From the IMG/VR virus record IMGVR_UViG_3300048597_000653, positions 1-53,624 of that record: a stretch of 53,624 nucleotides of DNA; one strand, given 5' to 3'. The number at the start of each line of letters is the position of its first letter. Position 1 is the stretch's first letter. Source of the DNA: a virus. Both the position numbers and the translations under genes were made by a program. The notes under the pieces were generated by a model. That model saw only the letters and a list, made by a program, of their open reading frames with translations, did no database searches and was not told the DNA's origin. Shown piece by piece: positions 1 through 9,308 of this stretch.

Positions 1-852
1 TTATCGGTAGACTTCCAAGTTCTGGGCCTCCGTAATCTGATAGTCGCAATAGCCATTTGCGAATGGCGGGTTACGCTGAACGTTCCAAAACCGGTTCTCT
101 CCGCCGAGGATCTGGTCCAATAGCATTCGGTATCGGACTAAGCGGTGATACGCAACGAGTTGTACGCTTTCCACGTCAGGGAATTGGCGCCGATCGGGAA
201 TCGGCGGATCGGTCATTTCCATTGATGAAATGAACTCAAGCCGCGTCTTTACATCTTCTGCTCTCAAAGGCGTGAACGTTGGGCACTTTCCAATGTGGTC
301 AGCGTAGTTCGCGCGATTGCGATGCGCTGAATCGGAAATGTCGAGATGGTCAGCGTTTCGCGTAAAAAGTGGATCGGTCGCAAAGCAAGCGTTTTCTTTC
401 ACGACCTTCCAATAGAATTGATGCTCGCGTGCGTTTCCGTCTTTCTTCATTGAGTGGCAATGATGCGATCCACGCTCAAGTTTTGCGTAAATCACCAGCT
501 TCCGCTCGAATAGCAACATGTAGCCGAGCAGGTGCGCGAGAGCGCGCATTGCGTAGTGGCTCGAATAATAGCCACTCACCGATGCCCAGATAGGGCTAGC
601 AGTGGTTAGCGAGCAAGAGACTAGCAAGCTGTGAATTGACCGATGCCACGACTCCACAGATGCCGTGGCGAAATATTTAACCTTATTGGGGCCTATGGAA
701 TGCTGGACTTCTTCCTTATTAGGGAACAGTTCCGCGAGGGCCTTGGAGAGTGACCCAAGGCTCGGAATAGAATGAGCGGCGCTTGCATCATTGAGGCTTG
801 CGAACAAGACCGAAACATGAATTCGCGTTTTTTCGGGAATCTCAATCGGCAT
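1..852 (-). CDS. HEPN-like hypothetical protein, 283 aa
   Basis: Function unknown. The frame is open upstream to 918, but the ATG at 852 is preferred because it overlaps the end of the preceding DGQHR gene by only 11 bases, typical of a coupled pair. A helical stretch near residues 65-110 (SVESWHRSIHSLL, then YYSSHYAMRALAHLLGY) resembles HEPN-type helical bundles. RANYADH at about residues 180-186 fits the HEPN Rx4-6H active-site pattern. HEPN proteins are commonly RNases or partners in defence loci; here the family call is inference from pattern only. The stop codon is at bases 1-3, so the gene is complete. Confidence 0.6.
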   Translation of the reverse strand: MPIEIPEKTRIHVSVLFASLNDASAAHSIPSLGSLSKALAELFPNKEEVQHSIGPNKVKYFATASVESWHRSIHSLLVSCSLTTASPIWASVSGYYSSHYAMRALAHLLGYMLLFERKLVIYAKLERGSHHCHSMKKDGNAREHQFYWKVVKENACFATDPLFTRNADHLDISDSAHRNRANYADHIGKCPTFTPLRAEDVKTRLEFISSMEMTDPPIPDRRQFPDVESVQLVAYHRLVRYRMLLDQILGGENRFWNVQRNPPFANGYCDYQITEAQNLEVYR

Positions 853-2206
853 CGCTATACTCAGAATAGATGTTGTCACGAAGCTCGCGCGCCCTGCTGG
901 AGATTTCCTCTGGGTCAAGATCCGCCACGGCTAGGCCGCCAGCGATGGCACACCATAGGGTATCACGAAACCGAGCAATTCCACCGCTCCCCAGGTATCC
1001 CAATTCCTTGAATTGGGCTTTATCGATGAACTCACCCTCTTCCAAGAAGTCGGCTTTCTTCAGTGATCGTTTCAACCACGAAGCTAGCTGCTCTTGGGCA
1101 TCGTCACTAAGTAGTTCCGTTCCCTTCTTCTTCAAGTAGGAAATGCACGCCGGAATCAGGGTAATGAATGACACCATGACTCGGCCTTGATATACGACGT
1201 TGTGAGGAGAGAGCTTTTCGCCTTCCATCAACTCTTCTTTTCGCCCGGAAGCGGTCAGCCAAGCGTCTAAGCACAGAGCTAAGAACGACGCCTGATCGTC
1301 CAAGGATGTGATGTCGTTTTTGTAGAGTGCATCAATGACATCCTCGATTGCCGAGTTCAGCGTCGCGAGCGTCACGACATCACTTACACCGTACTTGATT
1401 CCCGGAATTTGAATCATGCCCACCAACGGTCCCACTTCAAGCATGAGCTTGCGCCCAAGGTCTTGCGAGCGTTCCTTCTTCGCAAGTCCGCTCCCTTCAC
1501 GGGCAGTCGGAAATAAGTCAGCGACGAGTGAACGATCTACCTTCTTCTGATAGAAGTTCACGTCAATAAAAATCTGCGCTTGGCGCTTCGGCGTGTCGCC
1601 GGCTTTGTCTAAATCTAGAAAGATCTCGGCGGGTATCTGCCAGACTAAACTTGGTTCATCCCGACGAGCCAGCATAACGGCGAAATATGCCCCATTGATT
1701 CGGTGCTGGCCGTCGATGACGGAGAAATTGAGATTCTTGTCACCTTCATTGAATCTCAGATTTGCTGTGCCATCTTGATTCTTGTCCAAGCTCGCCCCGT
1801 TGAGGTGAAGCAGGACATTTGAAAATACCGGATAAGAACTACGAACGAACCCGACAACTCGCGGAACGCGGGGCGGCCAGACACGGCCTTTCTCGTTCTT
1901 TCTAACTTCGTAGATTTCCGCAAAGCAATTCATTAGCTGCGTCGGGGCATCAACGATCTCCTGTTGCAGCAGGTAAGCCGCAATCTGAGCGACTCGCTTC
2001 CACTCCAAGGAACGCTGAATGGCTTTAACTTTGCGCGCATTGCGATGGGGAGCGTGCGGCGTCCCTGGCCACCACTCCATTAGCTTCTCAACGTTCAATG
2101 CGGCCAAGCAGTGAGTCGCAGATTGTAGCTCCGCGGGCACGAAGGGGTTCGTCGGGACAATCACCGAGATCGTTTGGACGTTGTGCTGGACTGCCATACC
2201 TGTCAC
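842..2206 (-). CDS. DGQHR-domain protein (DndB-like)
   Basis: A 454-residue protein with the diagnostic DGQHR motif at residues 165-169 inside FSVIDGQHRINGAYFA. The same fold is found in DndB, the regulator of DNA phosphorothioation systems, and in many orphan proteins of mobile islands. No dndA, C, D or E gene is visible, so a role in sulphur modification cannot be claimed. The GTG at 2206 is the longest start; an ATG at 2197 is an alternative and neither has a clear ribosome-binding site. Its end overlaps the HEPN-like gene by 11 bases, so the two probably form an operon and act together. Confidence 0.75.
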   Translation of the reverse strand: MTGMAVQHNVQTISVIVPTNPFVPAELQSATHCLAALNVEKLMEWWPGTPHAPHRNARKVKAIQRSLEWKRVAQIAAYLLQQEIVDAPTQLMNCFAEIYEVRKNEKGRVWPPRVPRVVGFVRSSYPVFSNVLLHLNGASLDKNQDGTANLRFNEGDKNLNFSVIDGQHRINGAYFAVMLARRDEPSLVWQIPAEIFLDLDKAGDTPKRQAQIFIDVNFYQKKVDRSLVADLFPTAREGSGLAKKERSQDLGRKLMLEVGPLVGMIQIPGIKYGVSDVVTLATLNSAIEDVIDALYKNDITSLDDQASFLALCLDAWLTASGRKEELMEGEKLSPHNVVYQGRVMVSFITLIPACISYLKKKGTELLSDDAQEQLASWLKRSLKKADFLEEGEFIDKAQFKELGYLGSGGIARFRDTLWCAIAGGLAVADLDPEEISSRARELRDNIYSEYSDAD

Positions 2207-2518
2207 TCACGGCAAGAAACGAGATCAGCCTATTTGACTAGATCGGCTGAAATTGTCCGTTGGTCCCCGAATTCTGGCCGGATTCGGTTAAGATCGCCCG
2301 CGATAATACCGAATGAGACGGCCCAAAGCGAACACAGTCGCGCTAAAAGGAACGCCTGACGTCCGCGTCCGCGGCGTATAGCTTAAATACACGAGCTTAG
2401 CGACCGCGGTGCGCAGCCCACTATCCCCAGGCATTTACGGCCAATTCTCTCAGACTCTTAGTTCGAAGATGACTAAGCTGGTCCTCGGACCGTAACGCAA
2501 GGTCGCGGTGCGTTTAGC
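2207..2518. other. Intergenic stretch, no gene seen
   Basis: About 310 bases upstream of the DGQHR gene. I see no convincing reading frame, tRNA or strong hairpin. It must hold the promoter of the leftward DGQHR/HEPN pair, but no clear -35/-10 pair stands out. Confidence 0.4.
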
Positions 2519-2734
2519 CTAACTGAGTAGGTCGGGCGAGTACTCTCCTGTACTGAGGTTGCCCCGACCGACGCCAGAAGAGAAATACGGCAGCTCGCAC
2601 AGGACTAACCGTCCTGAGTCACGAGGCTCGATACCGACCTCGGAGCGGACAATTTCCACTTGAAGTCGCCAGTCGATTTCTACAGAGATGCGGTTCGCAT
2701 GCTCGGTGCGTTGGATGATGTTGAATTGCGTCAT
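2519..2734 (-). CDS. Small hypothetical protein, 71 aa
   Basis: Starts MTQFNIIQRTEHANRISVEI. The start is supported by GGAGG nine bases upstream. It follows the 69-residue gene by two bases in the same direction and is the last of three small leftward genes diverging from the relaxase. No domain is recognised; the alternating hydrophobic pattern (ISVEIDWRLQVEIV) suggests a small beta-rich fold. Confidence 0.55.
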   Translation of the reverse strand: MTQFNIIQRTEHANRISVEIDWRLQVEIVRSEVGIEPRDSGRLVLCELPYFSSGVGRGNLSTGEYSPDLLS

Positions 2735-2736
2735 GG

Positions 2737-2946
2737 CTATGCCTCCGATTCGCTGTCTTGGGTTTCAGCATCGAAATGTTTGCTAACAAGTCGTAGACAG
2801 CGATCGAAGTCCTGATCGTATTGCCGGCACCAATGCATGGCATCGGTCATCAGGTCGATCAGGGCCGTTGGGACGTCATTGTCGTAGTCGTCAGTGAGTG
2901 ACAGAATGACAACCTCGAAGCGGTTGCAGCGCGTTTCATTGTTCAT
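2737..2946 (-). CDS. Small acidic hypothetical protein, 69 aa
   Basis: Start at 2946 with GGAAAGGA upstream. The sequence is acidic and predicted helical (LTDDYDNDVPTALIDLMTDAM, ending DAETQDSESEA). It is the middle member of a three-gene leftward mini-operon next to the relaxase. No family is recognised. Confidence 0.55.
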   Translation of the reverse strand: MNNETRCNRFEVVILSLTDDYDNDVPTALIDLMTDAMHWCRQYDQDFDRCLRLVSKHFDAETQDSESEA

Positions 2947-3021
2947 GGTCGGATTCCTTTCCTCGATTACTGGTTATGGCTTGGGCGGGCGCCTCCTTGC
3001 GCCCGCCGCGTGCCGGTTGCG

Positions 3022-3234
3022 TTACTCTTTCGACTCGGTGGCCACCCTCAGGACGACGCGACCATCGAGGGGGACACATTCGAGCTGGAGATTGAACCCT
3101 TTGCCATCTTGATGCGCCCAGGCACTGCCGATGCGCGTCCAGAAGGCCTTCTGTCCTTCGCGGTCCCGGACCTGGTAAGCGGAGTGGCTGGGTGACTTGG
3201 AGGTGGCGTTCTCTTTGGTGTTCGTGTTCGACAT
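3022..3234 (-). CDS. Conserved small RDREGQK-type protein, 70 aa
   Basis: The start is set at 3234, where GAAAGGAAC lies eight bases upstream, rather than at the longer frame start of 3273. The core reads YQVRDREGQKAFWTRIGSAW followed by HQDGKGFNLQL and a VPLDGRVVLRV end. I recall very similar short proteins in plasmids and integrative elements of Planctomycetota and Proteobacteria, usually near transfer genes; their function is not known to me. It is divergent from the MobF relaxase across the candidate transfer-origin region. Confidence 0.7.
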   Translation of the reverse strand: MSNTNTKENATSKSPSHSAYQVRDREGQKAFWTRIGSAWAHQDGKGFNLQLECVPLDGRVVLRVATESKE

Positions 3235-3613
3235 AACTAAGTTCCTTTCGCTTGAGTGACGGACCGCGACCATCGCGGCCTTTCGGGCACCATCAAACGA
3301 AGCGGATTAGCCGGAGCCGCAGGCGTGCCGGACCAGTGGAAAATTCGGAGGGGAACCGGCTGCACACGGGCGATAGCCCACGGAAGCTGGGGAGGGGCCG
3401 CCATTTTCCACTTGCCGGACCGGCGACGCTTCGTAAGTGCCGGAAAAGAAGGCCGCGGGCGCCGGTACCGTTAACTACTCAGGCGAAGGGACAGTTGGTC
3501 GCGCCATACACGAACAGACCCCTCGACACCCGACAATCTGTGCCAATTCATGACACACGCTGTCCGGGAATATTGTTGACGAAGGGACAACTTTCTGGTG
3601 CGTATCATCATGC
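3235..3613. other. Candidate transfer-origin region upstream of relaxase
   Basis: A 379-base gap between divergent genes, immediately upstream of a MobF relaxase, which is a usual position for oriT. It contains a 10-base direct repeat CGAAGGGACA at 3484-3493 and 3580-3589. No nic-site match can be asserted by eye. It may also carry the promoters for both flanking units. Confidence 0.35.
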
Positions 3614-6232
3614 ATGCTGCGCATCATCCAGAGCACGAGTTCAACGCAAGCCCAAAGCTACTACTCGACGGCGGATTACTACCTGGCCAACGAGCAAGAG
3701 TTAGCCGGCCGCTGGCGGGGGAAGGGGGCGAGCCTCCTGGGACTTTCGGGAGACGTCCAGCAAGCCGACTGGGATGCTCTGTGCGACAATCGCGATCCGC
3801 GGGATGGCAAACGCATCACCTCTCGCCAACGGAAAGATCGTACGATCGGCTACGATTTTAACTTCCACGTCCCCAAGAGCGTGTCATTGCTTTATGCGGA
3901 GACTCGCGACGAGCGGCTGCTGGATGCGTTTCGGGATTCGGTACGAGCCACGATGGACGACATAGAAGCCGAGATGCAGGCCCGTGTCCGCAAAGGGGGC
4001 AAAAACGAGAATCGTGTCACGGGCAACGCCGTGTGGGGCGAGTTCATTCACTTCACTTCCAGACCTGTGGATGGTGAACCGGACCCGCACCTGCATGCCC
4101 ACTGCTATCTGCATAACGTAACATTCGACGGGAAGGAGAATCGCTGGAAGGCAGGCCAGTTCCGGGAACTCAAACGTGACGCACCGTATTTCGAAGCCTT
4201 GTTCCATTCGCGGCTGGCGCAGAACCTGGTAAAGCTCGGATTGCCGATCAAGCGCAAGGCCAAAGGCTGGGAACTGGCCGGCGTCGAGAAAGGACTCGTC
4301 AGAAAATTCTCGCGGCGCACAGCCCAGATCGAAGAGAAGGCTCGCGAACTGGGCATTGACGATCCGTCGAAGAAGGACGAGCTCGGGGCCAAGACCCGCG
4401 AACACAAGCAGAAAAACCTGTCGTTTGGAGAGTTACAGTCCGCCTGGCGAGAGCGGATGACGGCGAACGAGCGGAAGACATTAGCCTCGCTGGCGAAGCA
4501 GGTGGGCGGCGAAGCGTTGCCGCGGGATACCGACGCAGCCCGGAGGGCGGTCACGTTTGCGATCGAGCATGAGTTTGAACGCCAATCGGTCGTTTCCGAA
4601 CGGGAACTACTGACTCGTACTCTCAAGCAAGGAGTAGGAGTTGCTTCGGTCGAGCAAATCCGTCAGCAGATGTCCCAGGCAGACCTGCTGTCTGCCGATC
4701 GCACGAACCGGCGGATGGTCACGACGCGCCAGGTTCTGGCGGAAGAACAGAAGATCATTGACTTCGCTCGCGAGGGACGCGGGACTATGCGACCACTTGT
4801 CCCAGGATTGGAACCACTTAGGGGCGATCGGCTGAGCGACGAGCAGAAGCGGGCAGTCCAGCAGATCGTCCAATCACGAGACCGTGTGATTTTGCTGCGA
4901 GGTAAAGCGGGGGTCGGCAAGACGACCTTGCTGCAAACCGCGAAGGAACTGATCGAGGCCAGCGGAACGAAGGTGTTTGCCTTCGCTCCTTCGGCCGAGG
5001 CCAGCCGGGGCGTCCTGCGGAGCGACGGGTTCCAGGACGCCGATACGCTGGCCATGCTCCTGAATGATCCTCGCAAACAGCAAGAGGCGGCCGGTCAGTT
5101 GATTCTGATTGACGAGGCCGGGCAGGTCGGAACCAAGACAATGGGCCAAGTCTTTGATTTGGCCGAGAGAATCGACGCCCGCCTCCTGCTCTCAGGAGAC
5201 CGCTTCCAGCATGGCAGCGTCGAGCGGGGAGCAGCCTTGCAGCTATTGGAAGAAGAAGCCGGGATTAAGTGCGCCGAGGTCTGGAACATCCAGCGGCAGT
5301 CCGGGAACTACAAATTGGCGGTCCAAGCTCTCAGCGAAGGCCGGATCGGCGAGGGCTTCCGCCGGTTCGATAACATGGGCTGGATTGTCGGGATTCCGGG
5401 CTCAGACCGCTACAAGCGGATTGCCGCGGACTACGCCCAGGCCGTGGCAGAAGGAAAATCCACGCTGGTCATCTCACCGACGCATCTGGAGGGGGAGCGG
5501 CTGACGGCGGCAATCCGCCAACAGATGAAAGAGACGGGAACGCTCGGGAGCGACGAACGCACCTTCCGCATGCTTCAGAACGCCCATTTAACCGAGGCCG
5601 AACGGGGCGACGCGGCGCATTATGTACCCGGTCTTGATGTGTTGGTCTTTCTCCAGAATGCCAAGGGGTTTAGGCGGGGAGAGCGGGTCGAAGTGCAACG
5701 GGGAACCGAACTGCCCCTGGATCAACGGGCCCGGTTCCAGGTCTATCATGCGAGCGAGTTGAAGCTTGCTGCGGGGGATCAAATTCGCATTACCCGCAAT
5801 GGATTTTCCAAGGATGGGAAGCATCGACTGGACAATGGCACGCTGTGGAAAGTGCGGTCGTTCGACGCCGAAGGCAACATCGTGCTGACAAACGGCTGGA
5901 CGATTGCCAAGGATTTTGGGTTCATCGACCACGGGCATGTGGTTACGTCCTACTCCAGCCAAGGAAAAACGGTCCAGCGGGTCTTCGTGGCCCAAGGATA
6001 CGAATCATTGCCCGCCAGTTCCCGCGAGCAGTTTTACGTCAGTGCTTCGCGAGCCAAGGAGCAAGTCACGTTCTATACGGGGAACCGCGATGAATTCCTT
6101 GAAGCGGTCAGCGAACCTGACGAACGATTAACGGCCGTCGAATTGATGGGCCGGGCGGGGATTTCCATTGACCATCTGCTTCAAATGACACTCGAACGAC
6201 AACCATTACAGGAACTGAGCTATGACCGCTAA
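3614..6232 (+). CDS. MobF-family conjugative relaxase-helicase (TrwC/TraI-like)
   Basis: Nicks the transfer origin, binds covalently to the cut strand and unwinds it for transfer. The N-terminal relaxase domain has the tyrosine cluster SYYSTADYY (Y16, Y17, Y22, Y23) and the metal-binding triad HLHAH at H159, H161 and H163. The C-terminal superfamily-1 helicase has Walker A GKAGVGKT (residues 430-437), Walker B LILIDEAG (D500, E501) and a late YVSASRAKEQVTFYTGNRDEF motif. At 872 residues it is somewhat shorter than plasmid TrwC/TraI proteins. The ATG at 3614 has only a weak ribosome-binding site. The end overlaps the next gene by 11 bases. The family call is firm. Confidence 0.95.
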   Translation: MLRIIQSTSSTQAQSYYSTADYYLANEQELAGRWRGKGASLLGLSGDVQQADWDALCDNRDPRDGKRITSRQRKDRTIGYDFNFHVPKSVSLLYAETRDERLLDAFRDSVRATMDDIEAEMQARVRKGGKNENRVTGNAVWGEFIHFTSRPVDGEPDPHLHAHCYLHNVTFDGKENRWKAGQFRELKRDAPYFEALFHSRLAQNLVKLGLPIKRKAKGWELAGVEKGLVRKFSRRTAQIEEKARELGIDDPSKKDELGAKTREHKQKNLSFGELQSAWRERMTANERKTLASLAKQVGGEALPRDTDAARRAVTFAIEHEFERQSVVSERELLTRTLKQGVGVASVEQIRQQMSQADLLSADRTNRRMVTTRQVLAEEQKIIDFAREGRGTMRPLVPGLEPLRGDRLSDEQKRAVQQIVQSRDRVILLRGKAGVGKTTLLQTAKELIEASGTKVFAFAPSAEASRGVLRSDGFQDADTLAMLLNDPRKQQEAAGQLILIDEAGQVGTKTMGQVFDLAERIDARLLLSGDRFQHGSVERGAALQLLEEEAGIKCAEVWNIQRQSGNYKLAVQALSEGRIGEGFRRFDNMGWIVGIPGSDRYKRIAADYAQAVAEGKSTLVISPTHLEGERLTAAIRQQMKETGTLGSDERTFRMLQNAHLTEAERGDAAHYVPGLDVLVFLQNAKGFRRGERVEVQRGTELPLDQRARFQVYHASELKLAAGDQIRITRNGFSKDGKHRLDNGTLWKVRSFDAEGNIVLTNGWTIAKDFGFIDHGHVVTSYSSQGKTVQRVFVAQGYESLPASSREQFYVSASRAKEQVTFYTGNRDEFLEAVSEPDERLTAVELMGRAGISIDHLLQMTLERQPLQELSYDR

Positions 6233-6635
6233 TATCCTGGATCGCTACGCTCCTCGTATCCTGGAATCCACCGTGAAGTCGGCGGAGGAAACAGGAGCAA
6301 TGGACGACTTTGGAGCGTTCGGCATTCTGCGGGGCGTGCGGGATCGTTCGCTGATGCTCGAACTGCGCTTCCGAAATGGTAATTCCGTGGCATTCCACTA
6401 CGGCTATCTTGCGCAGGCAAACCTCGACCCCTCCCGGGGCATCCTGCTCCAATTCGGCAATCGGCGGGTGGTGCTCAGCGGCAGCAACCTGAACGCGGAG
6501 GTTCGCCCCAACCTCCGGCTGTTCGAGGCGATCCTACGTCACCGCGTCCCCTGGATACGCGAAACAGAACGAAACGAGCAGTTGGAAGCTGCTCCGGGGT
6601 CGATCCTGATCGACCATATTAATGTGGGCGAATAG
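6222..6635 (+). CDS. Hypothetical protein coupled to relaxase, 137 aa
   Basis: Begins 11 bases before the relaxase stop, so it is probably translationally coupled and cotranscribed with it. It has no recognised domain. The pattern (LMLELRFRNGNSVAFHYGYL, then GILLQFGNRRVVLSG) suggests a small beta-barrel-like domain. A role in transfer or relaxase accessory function is inferred only from position. Confidence 0.7.
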   Translation: MTANILDRYAPRILESTVKSAEETGAMDDFGAFGILRGVRDRSLMLELRFRNGNSVAFHYGYLAQANLDPSRGILLQFGNRRVVLSGSNLNAEVRPNLRLFEAILRHRVPWIRETERNEQLEAAPGSILIDHINVGE

Positions 6636-6716
6636 CCAAATGTTCGCTTGCTGTGGGATAGACGAATCCTGCGGTGGTGCCCGGTGGCGGGCACCGCCGC
6701 GAATTTTGAACCGGCC

Positions 6717-7454
6717 TCAGCCTGCATTTGATTGCGATGCGACCATTTGCCAGGCTCGCTCGATCCGTCGGCAGGCGTAGTCGAAATAGGCCGGATCGCG
6801 TTCCACGCCGAAAAACGTCTTGCCCGCCTGCAGGGCAGCCACACCCGTGGTGCCGCTTCCCATGAAGGGATCGACAATCGTGTCGGCTCGGACCGAGTCG
6901 CAGAAATACTGGACTTGCTCCAGAGGCCTCGGGCAAGAAACCGGATTGCCGGTCATTGTCTCAGCCCACGGTGCCAAGTGGGTAACGTGCCAGTCCCGGG
7001 GCAACTCGTGGTAGATGCGGGAACGGCCGCTAAAGAAAATCACCGGGTCCCAGGTCATGCAATGCGGTGTCGTACCCGATCGGGATGGATACGCCTTGCA
7101 GGCAGCCACAAGATGATACCCTCGGGGAAAATACATATGCCACTGGTCCGCCTTGCTCGGAGCCTGCCAGACAAAGCATGGTCCGTCGTTGGTGACTCTC
7201 TGTAACGCGGGGATGAGCCGCGTCATCAGGCCGTGATAAGTCTCTGGCGAGTCGTCGTAGCTGCGGTACTTGTAGCCGATGCCAAAGGGAGGATCGGTAG
7301 TCGCGGCGTCCACCCCGTGCAGGGTCGGCAGTACGTCGAAACAATCCGCCCGGAAGAGGGTGGCATTGCCAATTTTCACTTGCTCAATGGTTTGATAGCG
7401 GGACGGCCGCACGTTTCGCCGCGCGAAATAGGGATTGATAGTGCGGGTTGTCAT
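6717..7454 (-). CDS. Orphan DNA adenine/cytosine-N4 methyltransferase, beta class
   Basis: Transfers a methyl group from SAM to an exocyclic amino group in DNA. Catalytic motif TDPPFG (DPPF at residues 54-57) comes before the SAM-binding motif VDPFMGSGTTG (194-204), the order typical of the beta class. The start at 7454 gives 245 residues and has AGGAAC upstream; a longer frame reaches 7577 but overlaps the ArdC gene. No restriction partner is adjacent, so it is likely an orphan that protects the element from host restriction. It sits just downstream of the antirestriction gene in the same direction. Confidence 0.85.
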   Translation of the reverse strand: MTTRTINPYFARRNVRPSRYQTIEQVKIGNATLFRADCFDVLPTLHGVDAATTDPPFGIGYKYRSYDDSPETYHGLMTRLIPALQRVTNDGPCFVWQAPSKADQWHMYFPRGYHLVAACKAYPSRSGTTPHCMTWDPVIFFSGRSRIYHELPRDWHVTHLAPWAETMTGNPVSCPRPLEQVQYFCDSVRADTIVDPFMGSGTTGVAALQAGKTFFGVERDPAYFDYACRRIERAWQMVASQSNAG

Positions 7455-7521
7455 GGTGTCGGTTCCTGAAAGATTGAGTGTTCGATGGGAGCAAAAGGTT
7501 TCACGGTCTCGGCGGGCCGGG

Positions 7522-8430
7522 TTACGAAGGTTTTCCCGGCTGCAAACCGTGCAGATAGTCGGCCGCCTTGCTGGCATGACTGGCGGCTGTGAAGATTGCC
7601 CGCCTGTCGTTCTTCAGAACCTCCAGCCAATGCCCGATGTAGCTGGCATGGTCCTCCCGGACTTCGGGCGTGATGGCTAAATCGGCACAGAGAAAGGCAC
7701 TGCCAAGCTCGGCGACCAGTTCTTCCATCGCATAGCCGGCATCTCCCCAGCGTTTGCGGCCAAAATTCTCCCGATTCAAACGCGAAGGATGCTGCGTCCA
7801 GTGGGTCAACTCGTGAATCAGCGTGGCCGCGTGGCTCTCGGCGTCGCGAAACGTCTCGAAGGGTGGCATTTGGATGCGATCGCCAGCCAGCGTGTAGTAT
7901 GCTTGATTGCCTCCGTAACGAATCTCCGCCTTCGTATGGGCCACGAATCGGTCAACCGCTTCCATGCGTTCTAGCTTGTCCTTGGGCGGCTCGGCCAGTT
8001 GATAGAAGTGCTGAGGCAATCCCTCGCATTGATCTGCGCAAAACACTGTATAAGTCTTGAGAAACGGAATCTCCTGCTCGATCTCCTCGCCGGTTTCGTC
8101 GGTCTCGTGCTTCTTGAAGGTCGAGGCATAGACCACCTGGCTGCCATGCTCTCCTTTCCTCACGTGTCCCCCTAGTTCCCGGCATTGCTTGAACGTCAGC
8201 CAGAATGGGCTGCTATAACCGGACATATCGGCGGTCATCCACAGCACCACGACGTTGATACCGGAATACGGCTGCCCGTTGTGCCGTAACGGCCGGGAAA
8301 TTCGCCCCACCAAATGCTCGCAATTCCAAAGCTTGAGCCAGGGCTTGGTGCCCGCCTCAAGCTGCTCGATGATGCGGTTAGTGATACGGCTGTAGATGTC
8401 CTGCTTCGTGTGGTCAATAGTCGTTGCCAT
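7522..8430 (-). CDS. ardC: ArdC-type antirestriction protein with metallopeptidase motif
   Basis: A 302-residue protein with an N-terminal ArdC-like single-stranded-DNA-binding domain (about residues 8-130) and a C-terminal zincin-like domain with HELTHW (HExxH at 206-210) and the third-ligand helix EELVAE (236-241). ArdC-type proteins are known from broad-host plasmids, where they protect incoming single-stranded DNA. The start at 8430 has GGGAG upstream. Together with the neighbouring methyltransferase it forms an anti-restriction pair near the relaxase, which fits early function after transfer. Confidence 0.85.
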   Translation of the reverse strand: MATTIDHTKQDIYSRITNRIIEQLEAGTKPWLKLWNCEHLVGRISRPLRHNGQPYSGINVVVLWMTADMSGYSSPFWLTFKQCRELGGHVRKGEHGSQVVYASTFKKHETDETGEEIEQEIPFLKTYTVFCADQCEGLPQHFYQLAEPPKDKLERMEAVDRFVAHTKAEIRYGGNQAYYTLAGDRIQMPPFETFRDAESHAATLIHELTHWTQHPSRLNRENFGRKRWGDAGYAMEELVAELGSAFLCADLAITPEVREDHASYIGHWLEVLKNDRRAIFTAASHASKAADYLHGLQPGKPS

Positions 8431-9308
8431 CGTTGTGCTCCCTCGTCTGAAATGAAACAAACCCCTTTCGCGGAAACGCGCCCCGCGTTTTCCAGCGAAG
8501 GGGGGACGAAGGTCCCAACAACAGGGGACGGGCGGTCAAGGACCGCCGACGTGGAGGGGCACCCGGTCTGCAACGTAGCGCAGCGGAGAGAAGATCGGGG
8601 AGGAAACCACAGAGGCGGCGCGGCTCCGATCCTTGACGGCGCGGGGGAAAGCTCCCCAAAGGTGATTCACGTATTGAAGTTGAAGTGGCACCGTGTTTGC
8701 CGCGCAGCGCTCAATGGCATGGCTCAGGCAAGCTCTCCGCTCCAGCAGCACAGCGGATCTTCCCTAACCGATACCTTCATATCGGCTGGTACAGGAATTT
8801 GATGCTGGCCACACGTTTCTAGCACCTCGTGTTAGGCCGGCAGCCCGCCGCGAATGCGATTGTCGCTATTGACGACCACGCGTGAGAGCGTTGGGGTGGA
8901 TCATAGCGTCCAGCCGAGGGCGTGACCGACTCGCTGACGATGGCTGGTGCGCTGTGCGCTAAACGCTTAGATGATGCCCGATTTTGTCAGGGCGCTAGAG
9001 ACGGTGTGCGCAAGTGTGAGTACAGCGGCCGTTCATTGCGCCGGTAAATCCCTGTGAAATAGGCCTGACGGGTTTCACAGTTCATGCGAGCTGAGTTTCT
9101 CGCGATCGAGCCGTCCGACACTCTAGCGCCCCGCGGTTTGCACGGAATGAAGGGCAAATGGTTCCAGTATCCGGCAATTCAAAGCCACACATGGCCCAGC
9201 TACTCAAGCGGCAAAAGCACGCCCCATCGCTCGAAAGTCCGGGCCAAAACGGTCGCATTAGCAGCGGCGGTATCAATCGCGACACGAGAATTGACAGGTG
9301 TCGCGCTG
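8431..9308. other. Long intergenic stretch, no convincing gene
   Basis: Nearly 900 bases between the ArdC gene and a hypothetical gene. Open frames here are short and lack ribosome-binding sites. An 8-base inverted repeat CTGTGAAA/TTTCACAG lies at 9052-9059 and 9073-9080. This looks like the start of a decayed zone that runs to 11.9 kb. Confidence 0.4.

Noticed and set aside
3252-3704. Rightward frame of 150 codons before the relaxase
   Set aside because: Composition is Arg/Pro-rich as in shadow frames, there is no ribosome-binding site, and it overlaps the relaxase start in another frame.
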